Assembly (NCBI GenBank): GCA_011523615.1
Contig: WTGJ01000027.1
Coordinates: 359,632 to 423,631, forward strand
DNA: 64,000 nucleotides
Direction of reading: 5' to 3'
Source: Chloroflexota bacterium
Lineage (GTDB): Bacteria > Chloroflexota > Anaerolineae > Aggregatilineales > Phototrophicaceae
Shown here: piece by piece, positions 8,858 through 18,358 of the stretch
Layout of the letters: the number at the start of each line of letters is the position of its first letter
How positions within the stretch are numbered: the stretch's first letter is position 1
Notes under the pieces: model-generated
Seen by the model: only the letters and a program-made list of their open reading frames with translations
The model's database searches: none
Told to the model about the DNA's origin: nothing
Position numbers and translations under genes: made by a program

Positions 8858-8866
8858 ATTATAGCA
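8858..8866 (-). promoter_or_regulatory. Extended -10 promoter of moaC
   Basis: On the minus strand TGC-TATAAT is a perfect extended -10; no good -35 is seen. Only 7 nt separate it from the moaC ATG, so transcription should begin at or next to the start codon. Confidence 0.5.
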
Positions 8867-8948
8867 ACAACTGCAACGGTAGGAATCAACGGGGACGGAG
8901 CCTTCGGCTATACTTCAGCTAGAGTCATGGGCAGTATCTACCGATCAC

Positions 8949-9842
8949 ATGTTTGAGAATGCGCTGAAGAAAACCAGAAGTGGTTTGCGCAGCCGGTTGG
9001 CTGGTTTTTGGTCAGGTTCGCAGATCGCAGAAGATCAATGGGAAGAATTGGAAGATATCCTGATCCAGGCTGATCTCGGCCTTGCGGTCGCTGCCTCCGT
9101 TGTGGATCGACTGAAATCGACGACCTTACGAGATGAAAAAGAGCTGAATGCGGCACTTCGCAACGTCTTGCTCTCGCTTCTCCTGGAACCTGCTGAACCG
9201 AATCTCAGCGGTCGTCCGCTATCTGTCATCTTGGTCATCGGCGCGAATGGTACGGGCAAAACCACGACCATCGCCAAGCTGGCATATCGTTTGAGTGCGT
9301 TGCACCAGCGGCGAGTCCTGCTGGCCGCTGCGGATACTTTTCGGGCAGCGGCGGTTGAACAATTGCAGATATGGGGGGAACGCGTCGCTACTCCTGTCGT
9401 CCATCTGCCTGCTGGTTCTGATCCCGCTGCCGTGGTGCATGAAGCGGGGGTGCGGGCGGTCGAGGGGCAATTTGACTTGCTGATCATTGATACGGCGGGC
9501 CGCTTGCATCACAATGCCGATCTCATGTCCCAACTGCAAAAAATCAGGAAGGTCGCTGCTCGCATTGCGCCAGACGCGCCTCATGAAACCTGGTTGGTTT
9601 TGGATGGGACCACCGGACAAAATGCTATACAACAAGCGAAGCAATTTCGAGAAATGCTCCAAATCAGTGGGGTCATCGTCAGCAAATTGGACAGTTCGGC
9701 TCGAGGAGGGGTGATCGTTTCCATTTGTCATGATTTGGCCCTACCCATCCCTTACATTGGAATGGGGGAACAATTGCCAGATCTGCTCCCCTTCTCACCC
9801 ACTGCCTTTGTCGACGGTCTGGTTTCTGATACAAAATGGTAA
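8949..9842 (+). CDS. ftsY: Signal recognition particle receptor FtsY
   Basis: GTPase that docks ribosome-SRP complexes at the membrane. It has the helical N domain followed by the G domain: GANGTGKT at residues 98-105, DTFRAAAVEQL, DTAGR at 181-185 and SKLD at 245-248. At 297 residues it lacks the long acidic A domain of E. coli FtsY, as in many bacteria. The usual LDGTAKGG reads LDSSARGG. A TATACT at 8909-8914 could be its -10, though no -35 is evident. It overlaps the following methyltransferase by 7 bp. Confidence 0.95.
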   Translation: MFENALKKTRSGLRSRLAGFWSGSQIAEDQWEELEDILIQADLGLAVAASVVDRLKSTTLRDEKELNAALRNVLLSLLLEPAEPNLSGRPLSVILVIGANGTGKTTTIAKLAYRLSALHQRRVLLAAADTFRAAAVEQLQIWGERVATPVVHLPAGSDPAAVVHEAGVRAVEGQFDLLIIDTAGRLHHNADLMSQLQKIRKVAARIAPDAPHETWLVLDGTTGQNAIQQAKQFREMLQISGVIVSKLDSSARGGVIVSICHDLALPIPYIGMGEQLPDLLPFSPTAFVDGLVSDTKW

Positions 9843-10663
9843 ATCCTCGGGTGATGCCCACCATCCAAAGCCTGCGCAACCCCAAGTTGCAGCAGCTGAT
9901 TCGTTTGCAGCGAAAAAAATATCGCTTGCAGGATGGCTGTTTTGTAGTTGAAACTGAGCGCGAACTGCTTCGCGCCATCGAATGCGGCCTGAAACCCGAA
10001 TATGTCGTGGTAACTGAGCAATTTCAGGCGCTTCAGCCGGCATTTTGCGACCAATTGCCCACAGATCAAGTCTATGAAGTAGCGGAGCATTCATTGAGTC
10101 GAATCGCTTATCGGCAAAATCCTACTGGGATCCTGGCGGTTTTTTCCACCCCGCCACTGCCGGAATGGGACGAAACCATCGGGCGAGAACCGTTTCTGCT
10201 TGCGATGGTAGGCTTGCGCGTGCCCGGCAATATCGGCGCGTTGCTGCGCAGTGCTGATGCCTTAGGGGTTCGCGGAGTGTTGCTGATTGATTCACCGCTC
10301 GATTTGTACAATCCCAACCTCATCCGGAACAGCACTGGGGCCGTTTTCTTGCAAAACATCATTCCACTGGCCGCTGAAGAAGCATGGGTACAGTTGAGGG
10401 AGCATGGGTTCACCTTGGTTGCTGCGGCTGTCGATGGAGAACACTCGCTGTTCCATGGTGGATTGCCCGCTAAAGTTGCCCTGCTGCTGGGCGAAGAACA
10501 GGCGGGATTGCCTGACTTTTGGTTGCAGGCAGCCGATGTCACCGTGAGGATACCGATGAATGGCAGGGTGGTGGATTCGTTGAACGTGGCGACTTGTGGG
10601 TCTTTGATGATGTATGAAATGATGCGACGCAAGAACGCTAAGACGAAGCAGGTGGGCGGATGA
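9836..10663 (+). CDS. SpoU-family RNA 2'-O-methyltransferase
   Basis: A TrmH/SpoU knotted methyltransferase using S-adenosylmethionine on tRNA or rRNA ribose. An N-terminal substrate-binding domain (about residues 1-105) with the SLRNPKLQQLIRLQRKKYR opening precedes the catalytic domain. The three SpoU motifs are present: VPGNIGALLRSADA, LLLGEEQAGLP and IPMNGRVVDSLNVATC. The precise target cannot be read from the sequence; the layout resembles 23S rRNA enzymes such as TsnR/RlmB-like proteins. It lies between ftsY (7 bp overlap) and prfB (4 bp overlap). Confidence 0.88.
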   Translation: MVNPRVMPTIQSLRNPKLQQLIRLQRKKYRLQDGCFVVETERELLRAIECGLKPEYVVVTEQFQALQPAFCDQLPTDQVYEVAEHSLSRIAYRQNPTGILAVFSTPPLPEWDETIGREPFLLAMVGLRVPGNIGALLRSADALGVRGVLLIDSPLDLYNPNLIRNSTGAVFLQNIIPLAAEEAWVQLREHGFTLVAAAVDGEHSLFHGGLPAKVALLLGEEQAGLPDFWLQAADVTVRIPMNGRVVDSLNVATCGSLMMYEMMRRKNAKTKQVGG

Positions 10664-11748
10664 ATGTTCTCGTCACCCGCCTGAAGTCATTGGCAGAACA
10701 ATGTTCTCTCCTCATGACCCGTCTGGGGATTGAAGAACGCGAAAAACAAGCTAGGCAATGGCAAAAACTCGCCGCAGCGCCCAACTTCTGGGAAGACACG
10801 GAAACCGCTCAGCGCATCATGCAAAAGCTATCCCGAGTCCGTGCCACCATCGAACACTGGCGGAACCTTTCGCAGCGCATCAACGAAACGTTGGAATTGG
10901 CCGAACTGCTCGATGATTCGCTCTATGAAGATTTGGCAGTGGAAACGGAAGAGCTGGAGGAGGTGATCGAACGGATGACCCTGCGGGCGATGCTCGGCGG
11001 GGAATATGACAACGAAGATGCCATTCTGGCAATCCATGCCGGTGCTGGTGGAACGGATTCGCAGGATTGGTGCGAGATCCTGGAACGCATGTACCTGCGC
11101 TGGGCTGAAAATCAGGGATACCGTTGTGAGATACTGGAACGCAGCGAAGGGGAGAATGCAGGCATCAAGAGTGTAACGATCAGCGTCGGTGGTGAATATG
11201 CCTATGGCTATCTCTTGAGTGAACAGGGAGTACATCGCTTGGTGAGGATGAGCCCCTTCGACGCCGCCAATCGCCGGCATACATCTTTTGCCAAAGTCGA
11301 ACTTTGGCCCGATATACAGGATGAGATCAACATCGAGATTGTTGCCAAAGATTTGCGGATCGATACCTATCGTGCGGCGGGTGCTGGCGGGCAGCATGTC
11401 CAGAAAAACGACACTGCTGTGCGCATCACACATGAACCGACCGGGATCGTGGTCCAATGTCAGAATCAACGCAGTCAATCACAAAATCGCCAACGTGCGC
11501 TGCAAATCTTGAAATCACGCCTGTATGAACTCGAGCGACAAAAACAACAAGAAGAACTGGCGGAGCTGAAAGGGGAGAATGTCGGCGCGGCCTGGGGCAA
11601 TCAGATCCGTTCGTATGTCCTGCACCCCTATCAGATGGTCAAAGATCATCGAACCAACCATGAAACAGGAAATGTCCAAGCGGTATTGGATGGTCGGCTG
11701 GATGATTTCATGGAGTCTTACCTGCGTTCGAAAATAGGCAGCAGTTAA
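10660..11748 (+). CDS. prfB: Peptide chain release factor 2
   Basis: Reads UGA and UAA stop codons and triggers peptide release. The GGQ motif is at residues 243-245 within AAGAGGQHVQKNDTAVR. SPF, the stop-codon reading tripeptide of RF2, is at 198-200, which separates it from RF1. The 362-residue frame is open from the ATG, so the programmed +1 frameshift used by many prfB genes to sense RF2 levels is absent. It starts in an ATGA overlap with the methyltransferase gene. Confidence 0.96.
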   Translation: MNVLVTRLKSLAEQCSLLMTRLGIEEREKQARQWQKLAAAPNFWEDTETAQRIMQKLSRVRATIEHWRNLSQRINETLELAELLDDSLYEDLAVETEELEEVIERMTLRAMLGGEYDNEDAILAIHAGAGGTDSQDWCEILERMYLRWAENQGYRCEILERSEGENAGIKSVTISVGGEYAYGYLLSEQGVHRLVRMSPFDAANRRHTSFAKVELWPDIQDEINIEIVAKDLRIDTYRAAGAGGQHVQKNDTAVRITHEPTGIVVQCQNQRSQSQNRQRALQILKSRLYELERQKQQEELAELKGENVGAAWGNQIRSYVLHPYQMVKDHRTNHETGNVQAVLDGRLDDFMESYLRSKIGSS

Positions 11749-11760
11749 CGAAATAGGCTC

Positions 11761-11789
11761 TTGACAAAACGTGTTGGATTTTGTAAATT
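11761..11789 (+). promoter_or_regulatory. Strong predicted promoter of rpoC
   Basis: A perfect TTGACA (11761-11766) is followed after 17 nt by TAAATT (11784-11789). It stands just after the prfB stop in a 227 nt gap and should give a leader of about 180 nt before rpoC. I see no recognisable attenuator or protein-binding leader in that stretch. Confidence 0.7.
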
Positions 11790-11975
11790 AATTGACTATG
11801 GGTGGCGCGATTTACGCAATTTGAAAACAAAATATCTGAGACCAGAACCAGCTTGAAGCCTGAAGCGAGTTGTATGCTGATGGATTCCCCATTCAATCGG
11901 CGCTGTTTCGCTGTGCAACTGCAGATTTGCTTCGCTAAGGTCTTTGGCGCCGCCTTTGAGACGAGGAGGTAACTC

Positions 11976-14900
11976 TTGGAAGCAAGAGATTTCAGCTCAT
12001 TGAAAATCAGTTTGGCTTCGCCGGAAGAAATCCAGCGCTGGTCTTATGGTGAGGTGACCAAACCGGAAACCATCAACTATCGCCGCTTGCGACCGGAAAA
12101 AGATGGCCTGTTTTGCGAGGCGATTTTCGGTCCTACCAAAGATTGGCAATGTTACTGTGGAAAATACAAAAATGTGCGTCATAGAGGTGTGATTTGTGAT
12201 AAATGTGGGGTGCAAGTGACGCGCTCATCGGTTCGTCGCGAGCGCATGGGCCACATTGAGTTGGCGGCGCCGGTGGCTCATGTCTGGTACACCCGCCGAG
12301 TGCCGAGCCATCTGGGCCTATTGCTGGATGTGAACCGCAAAAATCTAGATCGGGTATTGTACTTTGCTCAATACGTCATCACTCAAATGGATGAAGATGC
12401 CCGAGATCGAGCGCTGAAGAGGCTCGATAAAGAGTTGGCGGAACGTGAGTATGAGGTTTGCGCCGAAATCGAAGAACAGATTCATGAATTGCGGGAAGCA
12501 CAAGCGGCGGAAGTGATTCAGTTGGATGCCCAGAAAGAGGATATCCTGGCTGGTTTGGCTGCGGACCTCAACACGAAAATGGAATCGCTGATGCAAGAAG
12601 CGCAAGCGGCGCAGACCTTGGTTGAAGATTCCATGCACGAACCGGTCAAATCAGCGGTCCGTTTGGCAAGCCTCGATTTGGAAATCGTTGTTGCAGGAGA
12701 TGCGCCAGAAAATCACCACATTTCCCGGATTCAAGAAGCAGTCGCGGAGAGATTGCGTGAGCTGCAAGCAGAGAATGAACAAGCCCGACAAACTCAACTG
12801 GCCGAGCTGGAACACCCCGCAGAAACTGAGTTAAGAAAAGCATTAGACCAAGAGCTTCAAGAGGAAATCACCCTCTTGGAAAAAGAAGCGGCGGCGGTGA
12901 AGGAATACATCAGCGCATCCTTGGGTGAAAAATCTGTTACAAGCCATCGTTTGGGCAGCCAAAATATCCACATCATCACCAAGGGAAATATCATCAAAGA
13001 ACTGCACCTCACCCGAGTCGATGATGCAGTAGAAGTGAGCCGAGCAGACTTGCAGACCAATCAGGAAATTCGCTTGAAAGAACGATTGCAAGAGTTGGCT
13101 ACGTCCGATTTTCGTACGGAAACCGATTATCAAGCACAGATTGAAGAGCTGGAGCGGCTCTGCGACGAAAAGAGGAGACAGATCCGCCAAAGTGCCGATC
13201 GCACGCGTGAGGAACTTTTGTGGTTCCAACCGGTTGATTTTCGTCGTTCCCCGCAATTTTTAACGGAAAACCGCTATCGGGAATTAAAGGGTCGCTACGG
13301 TCAGGTGTTCATGGCTCATATGGGTGCGGAGGCTTTTCAGATCTTGCTCCAGCGCTTGGATCTGGCTGAGTTATCCGCTTTCCTTTGGGATGAGATGCGA
13401 ACCACGCGCTCCAAACAAAAACACGATAAGGCGGTCAAACGATTGCGGGTGGTGGAGCAACTCAGGAACAGTGGCAATAAACCAGAGTGGATGATCCTGA
13501 CCATGCTGCCGGTCATCCCCCCCGATCTGCGTCCTATGGTGCAACTGGATGGCGGTCGTTTCGCAACCAGCGATATGAATGATTTGTACCGACGCGTGAT
13601 CAACCGCAACAAGCGCTTGAAACATTTACTGGACCTCGGTGCGCCGGATGTCATCGTAAGGAATGAGAAGCGGATGTTGCAAGAGGCGGTGGATAGCCTC
13701 ATCGACAACAGTCAACGGGGTAAGGCATTGAGCCGACGCGGCCGCCGCGAACTGAAATCTTTGAGCGATATGCTGAAAGGGAAGAAAGGTCGTTTTCGAC
13801 GCAATTTGCTGGGCAAACGCGTCGATTATTCTGGCCGTTCCGTCATCGTGATCGGCCCGAAACTGAAGCTTCATGAGTGCGGGCTGCCCAAAACCATGGC
13901 ATTGGAGCTCTTCCGGCCCTTTGTGATCAGCCGTTTGGTGCAACACAATTATGCGAACAATGTCAAAGGGGCGAAGCGCATCATCGAAAGAGAACGCCCC
14001 GAAGTCTGGGAAGTCTTGGAAGAAGTCATCAAGGAACGGCCGGTCTTCTTGAATCGGGCCCCTACCCTGCACCGGCTGGGGATTCAAGCATTTGAACCCA
14101 AACTGGTGGAAGGAGAAGCCATCCAGATCCATCCCTTGGTCTGTTCTGCGTTCAATGCAGATTTTGATGGCGACCAAATGGCGGTTCACGTTCCGCTGAG
14201 CGACCGTGCCATTCGTGAAACGCGAGAGCTGATGTTGAGCACGCGAAACTTGTTGAAGCCTGCCGATGGCTCTCCCATCGTTGGCCCATCCAAAGACATG
14301 GTGCTCGGCATCTTCTACCTGACCATGGACCCGTCCAGCGATATCGTAACCAACCGTGACCGCGCGGATGATTTCAGAAGCGTTCAACAGATCCAAGGTG
14401 AAGGCGTGCGCGTCGGTATCGCTCATGGTACCAATGGGTATTTCTACGCGATCCAGGAGAATTTACCCGGCAGGGTGATCTTTGAAGATCAAATCGCAGA
14501 AGATGATCGAGGACGCAAGAAACTCGCAGAAAGTGCGATCGCCCGAACGATTCGAGCGCTGCGTGAAAAGGAAGTGGATTGCATCTTGGCGAATGGGCAT
14601 GAAGCCCTCTTGCAATACCCGGAATATTTTGCCTCCGGTGAACTGGTCATCAGCAACCTTCATGAACGTAGAAGTGCCGCCGACTTAAATGAAGTGATGA
14701 TGCAATACAGCATCGGCCAGGTGGATGTACACACCCCCATACTGCTGGGAAATCCTTATGATCGAAGAGTAACCACAGAGCCACCGCAGATTACCACAGT
14801 GGGTCGTGCGATTTTCAATTCGATATTGCCCGATGAATTGCGCTTCCAGAACCAGAAATTCACCAAAGATGGTCTACAGAGTCTCGTCGCGGAGTGTTAT

Positions 14901-16910
14901 CAAAAAGTCGGCTCAGAACAAACCACGCAAGTGATCGATGAAATCAAGAATCTGGGTTTCAGATATGCGACGGTTTCAGGCACCACCGTTGCCATCGCTG
15001 ACTTGACCATCCCGCAAGATCGCGATGAAATCTTGGATCGCGCCCAATCTGCGGTGGATGATGCATCCCGTGATTACCGCAGGGGTTTGCTCACGGAAGA
15101 TGAGCGCTACCAATACACCATTGAGCAGTGGAATGATGCGAAGAATCAATTGCAGAACATCATCGGCAATGCCATCGATCCCTACGGGCCAATTGCCATC
15201 ATGGCCCTTTCCGGTTCTTCGAAGGGTGGCTTCGGCCCCATCACTCAGATGTCAGGAATGCGTGGGCTGATGGCCGATCCTTCTGGGCGCATCATCGATC
15301 TACCGATCAAGAGCAATTTCCGTTCCGGTTTGACCCCCTTGGAATATTTCATTTCCACTCATGGTTCGCGCAAGGGTCTGACGGATACTGCTCTGAGAAC
15401 CGCGGATGCTGGATATTTGACTCGTCGTCTGGTGGACGTGGCTCAGGATGTGATCGTGAATCGCTGGGATTGCGGAACGGAGGAATGCAGCCTGATCCTC
15501 GCCAGTGATGATGTAGCCGGCCAGAAACTGAGCGAAAGGATCGTGGGTCGCTGCGCAGGTGATGATATATTCCACCCAGAAGATGGCACCCTCATCCTCG
15601 CACGGAATGATCTGATCGATGAAGACGCCGCTTCAGAAATCACGACCGCCAAGCTGCAAGAAGTACCGGTGCGCAGCCCTCTGACTTGTGCTCTCACCCA
15701 CGGAATATGCGCATTGTGCTATGGGCGTGATTTGGGTCGGGGTGAGATGGTCGAAATCGGAGAGGCGGTTGGCATCGTAGCGGCCCAATCCATCGGCGAA
15801 CCTGGAACCCAACTCACCTTGCGCACCTTCCAAACGGGCGGTACCGCTGGCCCGGTGGATATCACGAGTGGCTTGCCGCGGGTGGAAGAACTGTTTGAGG
15901 CCAGGACGAAGCCCAAAGGCGAGGCGATCATGGCCGAGATTGGTGGAAGAGTGCGTCTGGCGCGAAAAGAAGGCGTTCGTCGCGTCACCATCATCGACAG
16001 TCGGGTGCGGAGTGAGGATTTCGAACTGGGTGATGATTGGCAGCTGTTGGTCGAGGACGGTGAATCGATCCATGATGGCAAGGCAGTGATGAGGAATGCG
16101 GAATCCAATGAGGTGATCGTTGCCAGCGGCGATGGTGAAGCCAACCTGGAAGACCAGCGACTTTACCTCAGGTATGAGGAGATCGATGAGCGCGAGTATG
16201 AGCTGCCCAGCACGTCCATCCTCATGGCCGATATCGTGGATGGTGATCAAATCGTTGCCGGGCAGCAGATCACAGAGGGTTCGAAAAACCCGCATCTGGT
16301 GTTGAAAGTACAAGGCCGAGAAGCGGCCCAGATGTATCTATTGAACGAAATGCAAAAAGTCTATCGCAGCCAGGGAGTGATCATCGCCGATAAGCATTTT
16401 GAGATCATCATTCGCAAGATGTTTTCCAAAGTTCGCATCCTGAGAAGCGGTGATAGCGAATTGTTGCCTGGAGATGTCGTGGAACGGTTGTTGTTGCTGG
16501 ACATCAACGAGAAGTTGATTGAGCAAGGTTTGGCGCCAGCCCAGAGTGAAGCGCTGCTGTTGCGCATCACACAAAGCGCGTTGGAAACGGACAGTTTTCT
16601 GTCTGCTGCGAGCTTCCAACACACCATCAAGGAATTGGCGAGTGCCGCCGTTAAAGGGGCAGATGATCGCTTGTGTGGCTTGAAAGAAAACGTGATCATT
16701 GGCAAGTTGATCCCTGCGGGTACCGGCTTCCACACGTACCAACATCGGGATGTGGAAATCGAAGAAGATGAATTTGATGAAGTCCTTTCTGAGATCAGCG
16801 AACGGGAAGAAGAACTCGTCCTGGAAAACGGCAGCGTAGAAACAGTGCATGAGACGCCGGCAGACCCAGAAAGCATGCAGTCTTTACCCGAACCCAGTCA
16901 AGATAACTGA
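11976..16910 (+). CDS. rpoC: RNA polymerase beta' subunit
   Basis: Largest subunit of RNA polymerase. Zinc site 1 uses C59, C61, C74 and C77. The catalytic [14 protein letters not shown] starts at residue 727. Zinc site 2 includes CGTEEC and [15 protein letters not shown], followed by the conserved [20 protein letters not shown]. At 1644 residues it is longer than E. coli RpoC (1407), mainly because of about 270 residues between roughly 145 and 415. That insertion mixes coiled coil ([12 protein letters not shown]...) with beta-rich segments, like the clamp insertions of Thermus/Deinococcus-type RpoC. The start is TTG at 11976 with GAGGAGGT five nt upstream. rpoB is not adjacent, which is unusual. 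Confidence 0.98.
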   Translation: MEARDFSSLKISLASPEEIQRWSYGEVTKPETINYRRLRPEKDGLFCEAIFGPTKDWQCYCGKYKNVRHRGVICDKCGVQVTRSSVRRERMGHIELAAPVAHVWYTRRVPSHLGLLLDVNRKNLDRVLYFAQYVITQMDEDARDRALKRLDKELAEREYEVCAEIEEQIHELREAQAAEVIQLDAQKEDILAGLAADLNTKMESLMQEAQAAQTLVEDSMHEPVKSAVRLASLDLEIVVAGDAPENHHISRIQEAVAERLRELQAENEQARQTQLAELEHPAETELRKALDQELQEEITLLEKEAAAVKEYISASLGEKSVTSHRLGSQNIHIITKGNIIKELHLTRVDDAVEVSRADLQTNQEIRLKERLQELATSDFRTETDYQAQIEELERLCDEKRRQIRQSADRTREELLWFQPVDFRRSPQFLTENRYRELKGRYGQVFMAHMGAEAFQILLQRLDLAELSAFLWDEMRTTRSKQKHDKAVKRLRVVEQLRNSGNKPEWMILTMLPVIPPDLRPMVQLDGGRFATSDMNDLYRRVINRNKRLKHLLDLGAPDVIVRNEKRMLQEAVDSLIDNSQRGKALSRRGRRELKSLSDMLKGKKGRFRRNLLGKRVDYSGRSVIVIGPKLKLHECGLPKTMALELFRPFVISRLVQHNYANNVKGAKRIIERERPEVWEVLEEVIKERPVFLNRAPTLHRLGIQAFEPKLVEGEAIQIHPLVCSAFNADFDGDQMAVHVPLSDRAIRETRELMLSTRNLLKPADGSPIVGPSKDMVLGIFYLTMDPSSDIVTNRDRADDFRSVQQIQGEGVRVGIAHGTNGYFYAIQENLPGRVIFEDQIAEDDRGRKKLAESAIARTIRALREKEVDCILANGHEALLQYPEYFASGELVISNLHERRSAADLNEVMMQYSIGQVDVHTPILLGNPYDRRVTTEPPQITTVGRAIFNSILPDELRFQNQKFTKDGLQSLVAECYQKVGSEQTTQVIDEIKNLGFRYATVSGTTVAIADLTIPQDRDEILDRAQSAVDDASRDYRRGLLTEDERYQYTIEQWNDAKNQLQNIIGNAIDPYGPIAIMALSGSSKGGFGPITQMSGMRGLMADPSGRIIDLPIKSNFRSGLTPLEYFISTHGSRKGLTDTALRTADAGYLTRRLVDVAQDVIVNRWDCGTEECSLILASDDVAGQKLSERIVGRCAGDDIFHPEDGTLILARNDLIDEDAASEITTAKLQEVPVRSPLTCALTHGICALCYGRDLGRGEMVEIGEAVGIVAAQSIGEPGTQLTLRTFQTGGTAGPVDITSGLPRVEELFEARTKPKGEAIMAEIGGRVRLARKEGVRRVTIIDSRVRSEDFELGDDWQLLVEDGESIHDGKAVMRNAESNEVIVASGDGEANLEDQRLYLRYEEIDEREYELPSTSILMADIVDGDQIVAGQQITEGSKNPHLVLKVQGREAAQMYLLNEMQKVYRSQGVIIADKHFEIIIRKMFSKVRILRSGDSELLPGDVVERLLLLDINEKLIEQGLAPAQSEALLLRITQSALETDSFLSAASFQHTIKELASAAVKGADDRLCGLKENVIIGKLIPAGTGFHTYQHRDVEIEEDEFDEVLSEISEREEELVLENGSVETVHETPADPESMQSLPEPSQDN

Positions 16911-16922
16911 CGGAAAACCGCA

Positions 16923-16957
16923 ATATGGGTGCGGCGATCATTTCACCGTACCCATAT
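16923..16957. terminator. Hairpin between rpoC and the glycosidase-like gene
   Basis: A 12 bp stem with one G-U pair (16923-16934 with 16946-16957) and an 11 nt loop lies in the 46 nt between two convergent genes and touches the stop codon of the minus-strand gene. Only a short T run follows on the minus side and none on the plus side, so termination efficiency is uncertain. Confidence 0.5.
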
Positions 16958-18267
16958 CAGGGACAATCCCAAACGATACAACCCGTGAAGGCTTCCCGTA
17001 GTTTCCAGTAGACGGGGCGCTCGATGTACTCCGCTGGAATGATCAAGCTATACGCGGCGCGTTCGTCTCGTTGGTCGATGTTGATCTCTTTTGCGCCGAA
17101 ATTCAAGTTCCATAAGATCATGAGCGCTACATCGGCACGTTGCTCGCCGATCTGCAGGGCGCGCAGGGTGTATTCCGCTTGCCGGGCAAGAGAGTTGTAG
17201 GACATCCAGGCTTGGGGCGCTTCCCCCCACAAGTCTTCCCAAGTGGCCCAACCGAATTCCGTCACCCAGAATGAAACATCACCATGTCCGTAAAAATTCA
17301 TGATGGCACGGTATTCGTTCAGCGTATCCAAAAAGAAGAAATGTGGGTGCTCATCCCAACCTCGCTCAGGACCGGGAGAACAGCAACGAGCATCTGGAGG
17401 GTTGGCCCAGCCGTAGGGATGAATGCCCACGGCGATGTCCCGATAATTGGCCAAACCGGCAGCATACATCTCGCGGAGAAAGTTGCGGTCATCCCTTGCA
17501 TGCGGTAACTCTGCAACGGGGGAAAGCCCTGCTGTGATGATGATTGCGGTGGAGCTGTGGTGCCGGATCGCTTCATATGCAGCGGCGAAGTAGTGCATGT
17601 ATTCAGCACCGTTGATGGGTCGGCCACTCCATTCTCGCATCAGATTGGGCTCATTCCAAATCTCAAAGGCGTCAATGAGTGGACCGATTCCGCGTGAGTA
17701 CAAGAAATGTAGGAAATTGGCAAGGGTTGCGGGATCTTGCGGAGGACCTTGCTCTACAGATGTGTTGCGCGCCCAATTCGGCGCTCTGGCCAGACTCACC
17801 AGTATTTTGAAACCCCGTCGTCTGGCATCTTGCAGATGCAATTCGACGCGTTTGAAGTTTTCTCCCCATTCCTCCGGACCACTCGCTTGCAGATAATCCC
17901 AGGCCAGTTGGAGTTTGATCCAGCGGATGCCCAACCGCTCCACTTGCAACATCGATTGCGCCCAATCTTCATCCGATTGGTGCAAGACAAGCTGAATGCC
18001 GACACGTTCTCCATTCAGTCGCGGAGAAGCCGGAAACGTTGGCGTTGGGGCTTCTGGCAATGTCGGGGAGGATGGAGCTGCCGGAGGCGGAGTGGTATTG
18101 GTCCCGACCACAGGACCTGGCCAGGCCGGTTCGGTGGTAGATTCAGCGATTTGAGTCTCATTGTTGCCTCTCAGATTCGTTAATTCTTCGCCCGTACAGG
18201 CGATCGCTAGGCCGATGATGCTGAAAATGGTTAGAATGAAGTTTATTTTACGTACGAATCTCATCAT
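16957..18267 (-). CDS. Lipoprotein with clan-A glycoside-hydrolase-like domain
   Basis: The N-terminus is a lipoprotein signal (hydrophobic run ending in GLAIAC), followed by a proline/threonine-rich linker to about residue 80. The remainder is a TIM-barrel glycosidase-like domain. WNEPN at 204-208 provides the probable acid/base E206, and VTEFGW the probable nucleophile E337, spaced as in clan GH-A. Conserved HPYGW lies between them. The exact family (GH5, GH39 or similar) and substrate are unclear. It is an outward-facing, membrane-tethered protein and stands alone, convergent with rpoC and divergent from gyrA. Confidence 0.8.
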   Translation of the reverse strand: MMRFVRKINFILTIFSIIGLAIACTGEELTNLRGNNETQIAESTTEPAWPGPVVGTNTTPPPAAPSSPTLPEAPTPTFPASPRLNGERVGIQLVLHQSDEDWAQSMLQVERLGIRWIKLQLAWDYLQASGPEEWGENFKRVELHLQDARRRGFKILVSLARAPNWARNTSVEQGPPQDPATLANFLHFLYSRGIGPLIDAFEIWNEPNLMREWSGRPINGAEYMHYFAAAYEAIRHHSSTAIIITAGLSPVAELPHARDDRNFLREMYAAGLANYRDIAVGIHPYGWANPPDARCCSPGPERGWDEHPHFFFLDTLNEYRAIMNFYGHGDVSFWVTEFGWATWEDLWGEAPQAWMSYNSLARQAEYTLRALQIGEQRADVALMILWNLNFGAKEINIDQRDERAAYSLIIPAEYIERPVYWKLREAFTGCIVWDCP

Positions 18268-18358
18268 GTTAGTATCTTAGCATGGTTCGGTTCTTGTAGA
18301 TTTGAACCGGTACCCACCAAGGTTGCATCAACGGACTGGCGAAACGATTGGATGCGAG

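Noticed and set aside
11790-11975. Possible riboswitch or L10-type leader before rpoC
   Set aside because: No recognisable conserved core or strong paired structure could be drawn by eye.
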